The notes under the pieces were generated by a model. It did no database searches. It was not told where the DNA came from and worked only from the letters and a program-made list of their open reading frames with translations. Positions 29,479-38,470 of a stretch of DNA of 64,000 nt are shown here, one piece after another (within the stretch, counting starts at the first letter, position 1; every line of letters begins with the position of its first letter). Source of the DNA: Bacteroidota bacterium (lineage in GTDB: Bacteria; Bacteroidota; Bacteroidia; Flavobacteriales_E; Vicingaceae). The stretch lies in the NCBI GenBank assembly GCA_013112545.1, contig JABFGJ010000012.1, positions 1 to 64,000 on the forward strand, written 5' to 3'. A program made the translations under genes and the position numbers.

Positions 29479-29850
29479 TTTGTTAATAACTTCCTGAAAA
29501 AAATGCTGAAATCTCGCAAAAGAATTTCGGTTATCTAAGTTTTAGCAACCTGATTACACGCTACTTAAATAATTATAAAAAAAGTGGTAAATAAATTTCA
29601 ACTACAGTTGAAACTGTATTGAATTCACAGATTTAAGATGAGAGGCCTAATGTTTTAAGACATCTATTCCCTCAGCCTTCGAAATGCTGTAAAAATTAAA
29701 GTCCAATATGATAGTAGCCATTGATGAATTGCAAGAAAAAAAATAGAAAATGCATGGAGCTACATAGTTAGAACCACTGATTTAAATAATCTTATAAAAA
29801 CTTAATTTGATAGGCGTGCATAGGAAATAGATTTTATTACCTTTGGGCTT
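29479..29850. other. Intergenic region between the dcw operon and a hydrolase gene
   Basis: No reading frame or RNA gene was recognised in these 372 nt. Contents: an 18-bp perfect palindrome at 29596-29613 (TTTCAACT-AC-AGTTGAAA), one more GTGGTAAA unit on the opposite strand at 29583-29590, and an exact TAnnTTTG element (TACCTTTG, 29838-29845) only 5 nt before the hydrolase ATG, which would give an almost leaderless transcript. Confidence 0.45.
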
Positions 29851-30618
29851 ATGAGTCACGAAAAATATATCAAGAAAGAAGGGGAATTTGAGTACCTGGA
29901 AAAAGGTGAAGGACACACCTTAGTTGTATTGCATGGTTTATTTGGCGCATTGAGCAATTTTGCTGATGTTATTGACAATTTCTCTAAAAAGTATCGAGTA
30001 ATTGTGCCTTTAATGCCGCTTTACGAATTACCGCTTTTAAAGACAAGTGTAGGCAGTATGGCTAAGTATATTCAGAACTTCATCAAATTCAAAAAGCTTG
30101 ACAATGTTACTTTATTGGGTAATTCATTAGGTGGACATATCGCATTGGTTTGTGCTTTGGAAATTCCAGAAAAAATTCATTCCATGGTTTTAACTGGCAG
30201 TTCAGGTTTATATGAAAATGCATTTGGTGGCTCATTCCCAAGACGAGAAGACAAAGAATATTTAAGAAAAAAGATTGCCGTTACATTTTATGATCCTGCA
30301 GTTGCAACTGATGAGCTAGTAGATGAAGTTTTTAAAATTGTAAACGACAGGAACAAGTTGATTCGAATTTTAGCCTTAGCAAAATCTGCCATAAGACATA
30401 ATATGTCCGAGGACTTACAAAAATTCAACATGCCTGCTTGTTTGATTTGGGGAAAAAATGATGCTGTTACGCCACCAGAAGTTGCAGAAGAATTTCATTC
30501 AAAACTGCCTAATTCTGAATTGCATTGGATAGATAAATGTGGCCATGCAGCTATGATGGAGCACCCTGATGAATTCAACCGATTACTAGACGATTGGCTT
30601 TCTAGAAATATTCATTAA
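29851..30618 (+). CDS. Alpha/beta hydrolase
   Basis: Cytoplasmic alpha/beta-hydrolase fold enzyme of 255 aa without signal peptide. The oxyanion-hole segment LHGLFG (about 28), nucleophile S92 in GNSLGGH, the acid in IWGKNDAVTPP (about 208) and the catalytic His in KCGHAAMMEHP (about 234) complete the triad. Substrate cannot be deduced. It precedes engB by 34 nt and is probably co-transcribed with it; the pair is common in Bacteroidota. Confidence 0.85.
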   Translation: MSHEKYIKKEGEFEYLEKGEGHTLVVLHGLFGALSNFADVIDNFSKKYRVIVPLMPLYELPLLKTSVGSMAKYIQNFIKFKKLDNVTLLGNSLGGHIALVCALEIPEKIHSMVLTGSSGLYENAFGGSFPRREDKEYLRKKIAVTFYDPAVATDELVDEVFKIVNDRNKLIRILALAKSAIRHNMSEDLQKFNMPACLIWGKNDAVTPPEVAEEFHSKLPNSELHWIDKCGHAAMMEHPDEFNRLLDDWLSRNIH

Positions 30619-30652
30619 TATTTTTTAATTTTCTAAACATAGAATAAACCGT

Positions 30653-31261
30653 ATGAAAATTAAAACGGCTGAATTTGTTATTAGTAATACTAATCCAGAG
30701 CTTTGTCCAACACCCGACAAGCCTGAGTATGCATTTATTGGTCGATCAAATGTTGGTAAATCTTCTTTAATCAATACTTTAACCGAAAGAAAAAGCCTTG
30801 CAAAAACATCAACTACGCCAGGTAAGACCCAGTTAATTAATCACTTTATCATAAACGATGAATGGTATTTGGTTGATCTACCGGGATATGGATACGCCAA
30901 ATCTTCCAAAAAGCAAAGAGAAAAATGGGATGGTTTTATTCGAAATTACCTAAACAATAGAACCAACCTTATTTATACTTTCGTGTTGTTAGATAGCAGA
31001 CTCGAACCTCAAAAAATAGATTTAGAGTTTATGGAAATGCTAGGCCTTAAAGGAATTCCATTTGTTATGGTTTTTACCAAACTCGACAAACTTTCTAGTT
31101 CTGCTGCCAATAAAAACCTAAGCCATTATAAAAAAGTAATGCTAAAAGCATGGGAGGAATTGCCACCCATTATTTTAACATCTTCCACTACCAAATTAGG
31201 TAGAGATGAAGTTTTAAAAACCATAGAAGAAACAAATAAAGACTTTGTGTTTAAGGCTTAA
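30653..31261 (+). CDS. engB: Ribosome biogenesis GTPase EngB (YsxC/YihA)
   Basis: Small GTPase needed for late 50S subunit assembly. G1 [12 protein letters not shown] (about 31), G2 [10 protein letters not shown]3 VDLPGYGYA (about 74), G4 TKLDK (about 143) and G5 TSSTT are all present. 202 aa, normal. Followed 21 nt later by a terminator hairpin. Confidence 0.95.
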   Translation: MKIKTAEFVISNTNPELCPTPDKPEYAFIGRSNVGKSSLINTLTERKSLAKTSTTPGKTQLINHFIINDEWYLVDLPGYGYAKSSKKQREKWDGFIRNYLNNRTNLIYTFVLLDSRLEPQKIDLEFMEMLGLKGIPFVMVFTKLDKLSSSAANKNLSHYKKVMLKAWEELPPIILTSSTTKLGRDEVLKTIEETNKDFVFKA

Positions 31262-31282
31262 TCGAATTTTAACTTAAAATAA

Positions 31283-31314
31283 AAAACGCTCACCTTGTTA
31301 AGGATGAGCGTTTT
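31283..31314 (+). terminator. Rho-independent terminator after engB
   Basis: AAAACGCTCA pairs with TGAGCGTTTT around a loop containing a short inner stem (CTT/AAG); the T run is short (four). Confidence 0.75.
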
Positions 31315-31566
31315 ATGTTAGGTATAAATCATGTGAGCTGAAGTATAAAGAACGATACATGACATAAAACAAGACTAATCGTAGAATACCTAACTTGCTT
31401 AACTGTATAGGACAAATATTCTTCTATTGGATAGTTTCTACAATACTTATAATTGAGTATTTTTTAATACCTAGAATCATTGATTTTTTAGATCTGCTTT
31501 CATTCTCAACAAGAACTTTAGTGTGATTAATCATATTCTTTTATCTTTGACGACATATATGTTAGC
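31315..31566 (+). other. Leader region of the SpoIIE-LuxR gene
   Basis: No gene seen. It holds a palindrome ATACTTATAATTGAGTAT (31443-31460), differing at two positions from that at 13034-13051 and followed by six T on the plus strand, and an exact TAnnTTTG element (TATCTTTG, 31542-31549) 17 nt before the ATG. The palindrome lies about 80 nt upstream of this promoter element, so it could be an activator site or a weak terminator hairpin. Confidence 0.45.
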
Positions 31567-34116
31567 ATGAGGTATTTTTTAATTATTTTCTTAGTCACAT
31601 TTTCTATAAAAACAAACGCTCAAAACACGCAGTACTACCTCTTTGATTCTATACCTATTCAAGAAATTGATTCGGTTGACAAACACATCATAGATAGTTG
31701 CTTTACTGTATATTACTCAAACACAACAGATACCAACAAAGCAAATGCTTTAGCATATATCACCAATGCTATTCAATATGACAAATGGTATTTATTTCTA
31801 TTTTCAGAAAAAAACGGGCTTAACACTTTGTTAAAAAACCAAACAGATGAGGTTACTATATCATTTCTAAATCAAAAAAGAGCTCAGTGCTATTACAACA
31901 TTGGATTCTTTTATTATGGATATGAAAGCGCTCCTTATTACAATCAAGACAGTGCATTTCATTATCTTTTTAGCTCACTTGCTTTATATGAACAACTAAA
32001 CGATCTTAAAGGACAACGGGGTGTATCAAACAACATAGGTTCATATTATGAAAAACAAGGAGACATTCCAAAAGCTTTAGAATATTATTATAGATGTTTG
32101 AAAATAGATGAAGAAACTGGCGACAGCTTAGGTATGGCTAACAGCTACAATATTTTAGGTTCTGTTGCAAAAAACGAAAATGAACTAGAAAAGGCACTAG
32201 ACTTCTATTTTAAAAGCTTAACCATTGCCGAAGCGGTAAAACACAAATATTATATTGCTAGCTCTTTAAACAACATTGCCAATGTTTACCTCATACAGTT
32301 TGAAAAAGACACTTTACTTAAAGATGATACTACATTACTTGTAAAAGCTTTTGACAATTACACCAAGAGCCTTAGTCTATTTCAAGAAATAAACAACAAA
32401 TATGGAGTCGCTGCTATTACTTATAAGTTAGGAACTCTGGCACTTACCAAAAAGGATTATAAAACAGCAATAAGTTTGTTTGAAAGTAGTTTGGAAAAAT
32501 TTAGACCAATGAATAACAAATTGAGTCTTTCCATGGTTTTAGAGCGATTAGCTAAGGCAGAATTAAGTATAAATCGATTAGAAAGCGCAGAAATAAATGC
32601 AAAACAAAGTTTAGCCATAGCCCAGCAAATAGATTACCCTACTTACATACAAAATGCTGCTGAGACATTAAGTGAAATCTATGTCTTAAAAGGCGAAGGG
32701 CTAAAGGCCTTAGAATCATTTAAACTGTATATCGAAAATCGAGACAAGGTTTATAATGAGCAGTCTTTAAAAGCCAAAATAGTTGAAAGCACAAAGTATG
32801 AATACGAAAAACAAAAAGCGATAGATGATTTAAGAAACGAAAAATTAATTGCGATTGAAAAGGAAGAAAAAGAAAAACAACAATTAATTGCATATGGTAG
32901 TACAACTGGGGTTGTATTGTCATTTTTTTTGGTTTTTGTATTGATAAAATCAAATAGGAGAAAACAAAGAGACAACCAAGTAATTCTACAACAAAAAAAA
33001 GAAGTTAGTCTTCAAAGAGATCTTGCTAAAGCCAATGAAAAGATTGCAGAAGAAAAGAAAGTTGAGGTAGAAGAAAGAAATCGTGAAATCATGGATTCTA
33101 TTACCTATGCTCGTCGATTACAAGAAGCGGTTTTACCTCCCCAAAAGTTAGTTAAAGAGTGGCTAACCAATAGTTTTATACTTTATAAACCTAAGGATAT
33201 CGTTTCGGGAGATTTTTATTGGATGGAGACGGCAAATTATATGCAGGATGGCAAACAACACTCTATGGTGTTTTTTGCAGCTGCAGATTGCACTGGCCAT
33301 GGTGTACCTGGTGCAATGGTAAGTGTTATTTGTGCTGGAGCATTAAATAGAGCTGTTAATGAGTTTCAACTTACTGATGTTGGCGAAATCCTCAATAAAG
33401 TTACTTCACTTGTAATTGATACATTTAAGAAAGGAAATGACAAGGTAAAAGATGGTATGGATATCGCACTATGCGGATTAGACATTGGCAGGAAAATACT
33501 TTATACTTCGGGGGCTAACAATCCAATTTGGATTATTAGTAAAAATAAAAAGCTAATAACTGAGATGGCATATAATACATTTCAACATGAAGACGAATTA
33601 CCTCTCTACTTACATGAATTTAAAAGTTTAAAAAAACCCATAGGTTTAAACGACATCGAAGAGCCATTTACAACCAATGTTATTCAACTAGAACCTGAAG
33701 ATGGAATCTATGTTTTTTCAGATGGATATCCAGATCAGTTTGGTGGTGAGAAAGGTAAAAAGTTCAAGTATAATAACTTTCGAAAGTTGTTGCTAGAAAA
33801 TTTCCACTTAAGCATGGACGAGCAAAAAATCACCATTAATGATTGCTTTGAAAATTGGAAAGGTGAGCATGAGCAAATTGATGATGTATGCGTAATTGGT
33901 GTAAAAATTAATGGAAAAGAACGCAATAATTTTACCAATCGCGAAATAGAAGTTTTAGAGTATTTAATTTTAGGATTACCCAGCAAATTAATTGCAGATA
34001 AGATGAATATCAGCAATCACACAGTTGATACATACAGAAGAAGGTTATTAGCAAAAACAAATACTTTTAACTCAACTGAGCTAATCAATTACTGCAAAGC
34101 GAAAGAAATTATTTAA
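31567..34116 (+). CDS. Membrane-anchored TPR - SpoIIE/PP2C phosphatase - LuxR HTH protein
   Basis: A single uninterrupted 849-aa protein. Signal peptide (FLIIFLVTFSIKTNA), then TPR repeats over about 95-400 (for example GSYYEKQGDIPKALEYYYRCL), one transmembrane helix near 441-461 (STTGVVLSFFLVFVLI), a coiled coil, a SpoIIE/RsbU-type PP2C phosphatase about 508-770 (DIVSGDFYWM, AADCTGHGVPGAMVS, FSDGYPDQFGG, IDDVCVIGV with the metal-binding Asp residues), and a C-terminal LuxR/GerE helix-turn-helix from 788 (FTNREIEVLEYLILGLPSKLIADK). TPR-SpoIIE proteins are common in Bacteroidota and act in partner-switching; the added DNA-binding domain is the odd part. Its HTH resembles those of the two LuxR regulators nearby. 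Converges with and overlaps the next gene by 8 nt. Confidence 0.85.
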   Translation: MRYFLIIFLVTFSIKTNAQNTQYYLFDSIPIQEIDSVDKHIIDSCFTVYYSNTTDTNKANALAYITNAIQYDKWYLFLFSEKNGLNTLLKNQTDEVTISFLNQKRAQCYYNIGFFYYGYESAPYYNQDSAFHYLFSSLALYEQLNDLKGQRGVSNNIGSYYEKQGDIPKALEYYYRCLKIDEETGDSLGMANSYNILGSVAKNENELEKALDFYFKSLTIAEAVKHKYYIASSLNNIANVYLIQFEKDTLLKDDTTLLVKAFDNYTKSLSLFQEINNKYGVAAITYKLGTLALTKKDYKTAISLFESSLEKFRPMNNKLSLSMVLERLAKAELSINRLESAEINAKQSLAIAQQIDYPTYIQNAAETLSEIYVLKGEGLKALESFKLYIENRDKVYNEQSLKAKIVESTKYEYEKQKAIDDLRNEKLIAIEKEEKEKQQLIAYGSTTGVVLSFFLVFVLIKSNRRKQRDNQVILQQKKEVSLQRDLAKANEKIAEEKKVEVEERNREIMDSITYARRLQEAVLPPQKLVKEWLTNSFILYKPKDIVSGDFYWMETANYMQDGKQHSMVFFAAADCTGHGVPGAMVSVICAGALNRAVNEFQLTDVGEILNKVTSLVIDTFKKGNDKVKDGMDIALCGLDIGRKILYTSGANNPIWIISKNKKLITEMAYNTFQHEDELPLYLHEFKSLKKPIGLNDIEEPFTTNVIQLEPEDGIYVFSDGYPDQFGGEKGKKFKYNNFRKLLLENFHLSMDEQKITINDCFENWKGEHEQIDDVCVIGVKINGKERNNFTNREIEVLEYLILGLPSKLIADKMNISNHTVDTYRRRLLAKTNTFNSTELINYCKAKEII

Positions 34117-34906
34117 AAACAGATTGAGCAAATGCTTGAAGGAGGTTGTTGAATGCCTCCAGATTATCAATTTGAGGAGAATGTGAGCCCCCCTTTATGA
34201 TCATTAGCTTATTCTTATACAATGACTTAAAGCTTATTGTTTTTAAAAATTCTTTATTAATTAGTGGATCATTTTCTCCTACAACAAAGGCTATTGGCTT
34301 CTCGGTAGCATTAATAATCTCCACCTCATCTTTATATTCTTGAGAGAAAATTGAACCGGCAATTCCAGTTCTATAATTACCGTCTGTAGAAGCTATTTGC
34401 TGCTCCAACAATTTGCCTTTAAAACTAAAATTCGACGCTAAAGATCGTACTTCTTCTCTAGTCAATGTAGCATTAAACGCAAGATTAGCAGCTTCATTTG
34501 GCAAAAACATCTCACTCAGCTGAATTGGTATTTTCGCAGGGCTAGAACCAAAAATAAACGAACCTTTAATTTCTCCAAGTTCTTCTAATATTTGAAGCGA
34601 AAGATCTCCACCAAGAGAATGACCAACAAGAATAATAGATTTTAATTCTAATTTCAAAATAAACTCTACTAGCAATTCACTCAGCTTTTGCAGTGAATAA
34701 TGATTTAGCTTTTCAGATTGCCCACAACCTGGCAAATCCAAGGCTATCATTCTATATTCACACAACTCTTTTGAATTCAACTGCTTTTCAAAAGTTGCCG
34801 CACTTAATGAATTCCCATGAATATAAAACAAACAATTATTTGCTGCTTTATTTTCTTGATAATAATGTATTCTAACTCCTTTAATTTCTATATAGTTCGA
34901 CTCCAT
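34109..34906 (-). CDS. Alpha/beta hydrolase, last gene of the kinase/caspase operon
   Basis: Second alpha/beta-hydrolase of the window, 265 aa, no signal peptide. Oxyanion segment YIHGNS (about 29), nucleophile S97 in VGHSLGGD, the acid in VVGENDPLI (about 210) and the catalytic His in IKGGSHSPQ (about 240). It is 22 nt behind the PAS-LuxR gene, in the same direction, and so probably ends the signalling operon. Substrate unknown. Confidence 0.82.
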   Translation of the reverse strand: MESNYIEIKGVRIHYYQENKAANNCLFYIHGNSLSAATFEKQLNSKELCEYRMIALDLPGCGQSEKLNHYSLQKLSELLVEFILKLELKSIILVGHSLGGDLSLQILEELGEIKGSFIFGSSPAKIPIQLSEMFLPNEAANLAFNATLTREEVRSLASNFSFKGKLLEQQIASTDGNYRTGIAGSIFSQEYKDEVEIINATEKPIAFVVGENDPLINKEFLKTISFKSLYKNKLMIIKGGSHSPQIDNLEAFNNLLQAFAQSVFK

Positions 34907-34928
34907 TTTAAGGATGGGTTTTAACGGG

Positions 34929-35675
34929 TTAAATAGTTAAACTCTCAGCGAAACCGAGAAGCTCTTGAGTGTTTTTACAATGTGACTTCTTTAGTAATTT
35001 CCTTCGATGAGTGTCAATGGTATGTCTGCTGTTATTAAACTTGGCTGCAATTTCTTTACTCGTTTTTCCCTTTTTTAATTCGGTTAAGAATTCTAATTCT
35101 CGCTCTGAAAAAATATTTTTTCCCAACTTATATACTTCATGGATAATATTTTGTTCCAATTCATTATCCACTCCTTCTAATTTCCACTCGACTTTGTCAG
35201 TATCCATTAATCCAGTAACGTCTGTAATGAATGAATACATCGTTATCATTCTATTATTTGAATCCGTTTCAAAAACGCCAGTTTGCCTTAAAATAGAACG
35301 ATAGGTACCATTTTTATGTTTGACTTTATATAGTAAAACAAATTTAATGTTATCAGGATTAAACACTCCAGTTACAACTGAGCTAATACCTTGATTAATC
35401 AATAATGAAACAATCACCTTCTGTTTAGGGTGCAACAAATTTTGTGTTGGTAACAACTTCTCAAATTCTTCTGGATAATAACCAAGCACTTTCTCAATAT
35501 TTCTAGAATAAGTAACCTCTCCTTTTTTGTAATTTGCTACATACATAGCTTGCCCATTTTGCAGAAATGCGTGCTTAAACGAATCTAAGCTTTTAGGAAT
35601 TTTCTCTAAATGAGCTAGCTTCTTTTTTATTGTTTTTAGAAAATTCGAAATATCTAATGTGATAGAATCAGACAT
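34929..35675 (-). CDS. PAS-LuxR transcriptional regulator
   Basis: One-component regulator of 248 aa: an N-terminal region (20-150) with PAS-like sequence (YSRNIEKVLGYYPEEFEKLL, then KHKNGTYRSILRQTGVF as in PAS_3 folds) and a C-terminal LuxR/GerE HTH (FSERELEFLTELKKGKTSKE, HTIDTHRRKLL). ATG 35675 is preferred over the in-frame TTG at 35684. It lies 27 nt after the response regulator gene, so both output proteins are encoded together. Ligand or partner unknown. Confidence 0.8.
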   Translation of the reverse strand: MSDSITLDISNFLKTIKKKLAHLEKIPKSLDSFKHAFLQNGQAMYVANYKKGEVTYSRNIEKVLGYYPEEFEKLLPTQNLLHPKQKVIVSLLINQGISSVVTGVFNPDNIKFVLLYKVKHKNGTYRSILRQTGVFETDSNNRMITMYSFITDVTGLMDTDKVEWKLEGVDNELEQNIIHEVYKLGKNIFSERELEFLTELKKGKTSKEIAAKFNNSRHTIDTHRRKLLKKSHCKNTQELLGFAESLTI

Positions 35676-35702
35676 ATTAAACAATTTTTGATGGTTAATT
35701 AT

Positions 35703-36329
35703 TTACAACAAATCATTATCCATTGCATATTTCACCAAGCCAACACTGTTTTTACAACCTGTTTTACTCAATAAATTTCTTCGATGAGTATCGGCGGTGT
35801 GAACACTTATAAAAAGTCTTTCAGCTATCTCATGAGAATTCATCTCTTCGCAAACAAGTTTCAAAATATCTTTTTCTCGAGGTGTCAATTCAACATAATC
35901 AGGATCCTCTTTTCTACGATAACTTTCAATTAACTCTGCATGTGCTTCTTTAGCAAAATAATCAGTTCCATTCACAACTTGGTGTATTGCTTCAGAAACC
36001 TCTTCGTCGTCAGTTGTTTTTAGCAGGTACCCATTCACTTTTGCCGCTACGGCTTCTTGAATTTTAGTACTACTTAAGTGCATCGACAAAATCACAATTT
36101 TAATTTTTGGTTTAAGTTTTAAAATTAATGGAGCGGCTTCTAAACCTGACATCTCAGGCATATCGATATCCAATAAAATCAAATCCGCTTCTATGTTTGG
36201 AAGATGTTTTAATAAGTCAACTGCGGATTCAAATTTTTCAACCACTTGTATGTCTTCTTTTGCGGCTAACATCACTCCCAATCCTTGACGGAATAATTGA
36301 TGGTCATCTACGATTAATATTTTTATCAT
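35703..36329 (-). CDS. NarL/FixJ-family response regulator
   Basis: Receiver domain with acidic pocket D8/D9, phosphoacceptor D54 (ILLDIDMPEMSG) and the conserved Lys in YLLKT (about 104), followed by a LuxR/GerE HTH (LTPREKDILKLVCEEMNSHE, HTADTHRRNLL). 208 aa. ATGA overlap with the upstream histidine kinase gene shows it is that kinase's partner. It is the only response regulator in the cassette, so the second, nearly identical kinase probably also signals to it. Confidence 0.93.
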   Translation of the reverse strand: MIKILIVDDHQLFRQGLGVMLAAKEDIQVVEKFESAVDLLKHLPNIEADLILLDIDMPEMSGLEAAPLILKLKPKIKIVILSMHLSSTKIQEAVAAKVNGYLLKTTDDEEVSEAIHQVVNGTDYFAKEAHAELIESYRRKEDPDYVELTPREKDILKLVCEEMNSHEIAERLFISVHTADTHRRNLLSKTGCKNSVGLVKYAMDNDLL

Positions 36330-38119
36330 GATTTTTGATTTAATTCAATTATAAAAATAGAGCCTCTACCCTTTTCAGCGTCAACATGTAAGCTTCCATT
36401 CATTTTTTTAACTCTTGCTTTGATATTTTCTAAACCAATTCCCTGTTTTACTTCTTTTGGATTAAAACCTTTCCCATTGTCTTCGTAGATTAGGTTAAAT
36501 GTGTTTCCATCAGAGTTAGTTTGCACGCTTATTTCACTTGCATTTGCGTGTTTCAATGTATTGCTTACCAACTCTTGCACAATGCGATACAAACCCAAAA
36601 TGGCGGTTTGATCTAATAAAGCTATATCTTGATGCAAATAGACTTTCAACTGTATTCCACTTGTTCGTTCTATGGTTTGTTTCAATTGAAGTAGTGCTTC
36701 ATTCAAACCGTACTTTTGAAGCAAACCACTAGATAAATTATGGGCAATGCTTCTAACTTCATTTACAGCCTCATCAACAATAGCTAAATCTTCTTTTCCA
36801 ACCGAATTCTCTGGTCGCCTTAGCGAAAGTTTTAGCGCAGCTAGAGTACCTCCTAATCGATCGTGCAAATCTTGAGCAATTCGCTCTCGCTCTTTTTCTT
36901 GTCCTTTCAGCATGGCTGAATAAGTATTCGATTCTTGAATGGCCATCATTTCATCTAGTTGATTTTCTTTGACTTTTAAATCCATCTGAACTAGCTTTCT
37001 TTTGTTTTTGACAGAATAATAAATTGCCAAAAGACTGATTGCTATAATCGCAGAAACAACCATAATAATTGCAATATACAAATCTTTGGTTTTATTGGCT
37101 AAACTTAAATTAGTCGCCTTTTCATTAACTAGTTCAAGTTCTGCTTCTTTTTTTTCTACTTCATATTTTGTTTGAAATTCTTGAATGTTCTTTGATGTTT
37201 TGTCTGCAATTACTGAATCAATAAGTAAATTAAATTCAGATAAATGTTTTAAAGCTACCTGATTGTTTTCTTTATGTAGATAATATTTTAACAAGGTGTA
37301 TTTATTATCCTTTTGAAGTTCGAAAGTTGCAGAAAACTTAGCCAAACTATCAGCCATTTTAATATGTTCGTAGGCCTTATCAAATTCTCCTTTTCTTAAG
37401 TATAATTCGCCAAGTTTATTAGAACAAAAAGCTAAGCCTGAATTCCTATTACTTATCTTATTAAACGAAATTCCTAATTCTAAGTATTTAATTGCCAAGT
37501 CTAGTTCTTCGTTCAAAATATACAAGGCGCCAAGATTCGCATAAATTAACGCTCTCATGTACTGGCTTTCATCCGAACTATCTCCTTCTATAAACTCTAC
37601 CGATTTTTTATAATAGTATATTGCAGAGTCTCGTTTATTCATCGAATTATAAATTGCACCTAATGTATTATATGGCGATGAAGCAAACCTGTTTGGGACA
37701 CTTGAAGCTAAAGTAAGTTGAATAGATTCTTTGATTTGTTTAATTGCACTTTCATAAGCATTTGTATAATAATTAATGGTCCCATAAACTATGAGTGCAT
37801 CAATCATTTTACTAGTATCTCCGTTTTTTTTTGCAATTTTTAAATACTCTAAATTACTTTGAATAGCATCTTCATAATTTCCCTTGTAAAACGAAATGCT
37901 TCTTTTCGCTTGCCACAAACTAATGCTCAGCGAATCTGGGCTATCATGACTTAAGTACTTAAATAGCTGTTCGTTAATTTGTTTTGCGCTATCTATGTCA
38001 TTATCTACCAAAGCAATAGCTACTTGGTTAAGTCGAAATAAGCTATCCCAATTCATTACTGACTGAGCACTAATGGACTGAGACAAGCAAATTAGGATAT
38101 ATAAAAAATACTTTTTCAA
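36326..38119 (-). CDS. TPR sensor histidine kinase (HisKA_3), copy A
   Basis: Signal peptide (YFLYILICLSQSISA), periplasmic TPR region (about 60-300), a transmembrane helix (YIAIIMVVSAIIAISLLAIY, about 338-358), a coiled coil, then a NarX/DesK-type kinase with phosphoacceptor H419 in AQDLHDRLGG and an HATPase with N box QELVSNTLKHANAS and G boxes DNGKGF and GIGLENI. The start is TTG; it gives a complete signal peptide, and the next Met is at residue 22. From about residue 320 onward it is nearly identical to the kinase at 39356, whereas the TPR halves differ strongly. It overlaps the response regulator by 4 nt. Confidence 0.9.
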   Translation of the reverse strand: MKKYFLYILICLSQSISAQSVMNWDSLFRLNQVAIALVDNDIDSAKQINEQLFKYLSHDSPDSLSISLWQAKRSISFYKGNYEDAIQSNLEYLKIAKKNGDTSKMIDALIVYGTINYYTNAYESAIKQIKESIQLTLASSVPNRFASSPYNTLGAIYNSMNKRDSAIYYYKKSVEFIEGDSSDESQYMRALIYANLGALYILNEELDLAIKYLELGISFNKISNRNSGLAFCSNKLGELYLRKGEFDKAYEHIKMADSLAKFSATFELQKDNKYTLLKYYLHKENNQVALKHLSEFNLLIDSVIADKTSKNIQEFQTKYEVEKKEAELELVNEKATNLSLANKTKDLYIAIIMVVSAIIAISLLAIYYSVKNKRKLVQMDLKVKENQLDEMMAIQESNTYSAMLKGQEKERERIAQDLHDRLGGTLAALKLSLRRPENSVGKEDLAIVDEAVNEVRSIAHNLSSGLLQKYGLNEALLQLKQTIERTSGIQLKVYLHQDIALLDQTAILGLYRIVQELVSNTLKHANASEISVQTNSDGNTFNLIYEDNGKGFNPKEVKQGIGLENIKARVKKMNGSLHVDAEKGRGSIFIIELNQKS

Positions 38120-38120
38120 T

Positions 38121-38468
38121 TTATGCGCCTAAACCTATTTTCACATCACCTTTTGTTGGTTCGCTTGCTACAATATAATTCTCCTCGCCCAATTCAAAAT
38201 AAACAAGCACTAGCCCATTCGATTTACCTGATGTTTTTCTAGAAAACATTTGATCGGTTATTGTAAGCACTTCTTCCTTGTCAGAAGGCTCAACGTAAGC
38301 TATCATAACACTTTCGATGTGTTGACCAATAGAATTATTAATTGAAGAAGGCATGCTGCCGAAATCTGTTTTTTTGAAGCAAACGACTTCATTTAGCTTA
38401 TAAGAATGTCCTGAAAACTCCGCAATTACTAGCTCGTCTTCAACTTCTTGTATTATTGATAATGCCAT
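38121..38468 (-). CDS. Small conserved protein of unknown function in the kinase/caspase cassette
   Basis: 115 aa, no signal peptide or transmembrane helix, probably a beta-rich soluble protein. Family not recognised. It sits 2 nt behind the caspase-like gene and 1 nt before the kinase. The segment MPSSINNSIGQHIESVMIAYV lines up loosely with MPDNINQYLI and AQVMAIEV in the 127-aa protein at 41184, which occupies the same place before the other kinase; the two are probably diverged copies. A role as adaptor or caspase substrate is possible but unsupported. Confidence 0.6.
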   Translation of the reverse strand: MALSIIQEVEDELVIAEFSGHSYKLNEVVCFKKTDFGSMPSSINNSIGQHIESVMIAYVEPSDKEEVLTITDQMFSRKTSGKSNGLVLVYFELGEENYIVASEPTKGDVKIGLGA

Positions 38469-38470
38469 AA

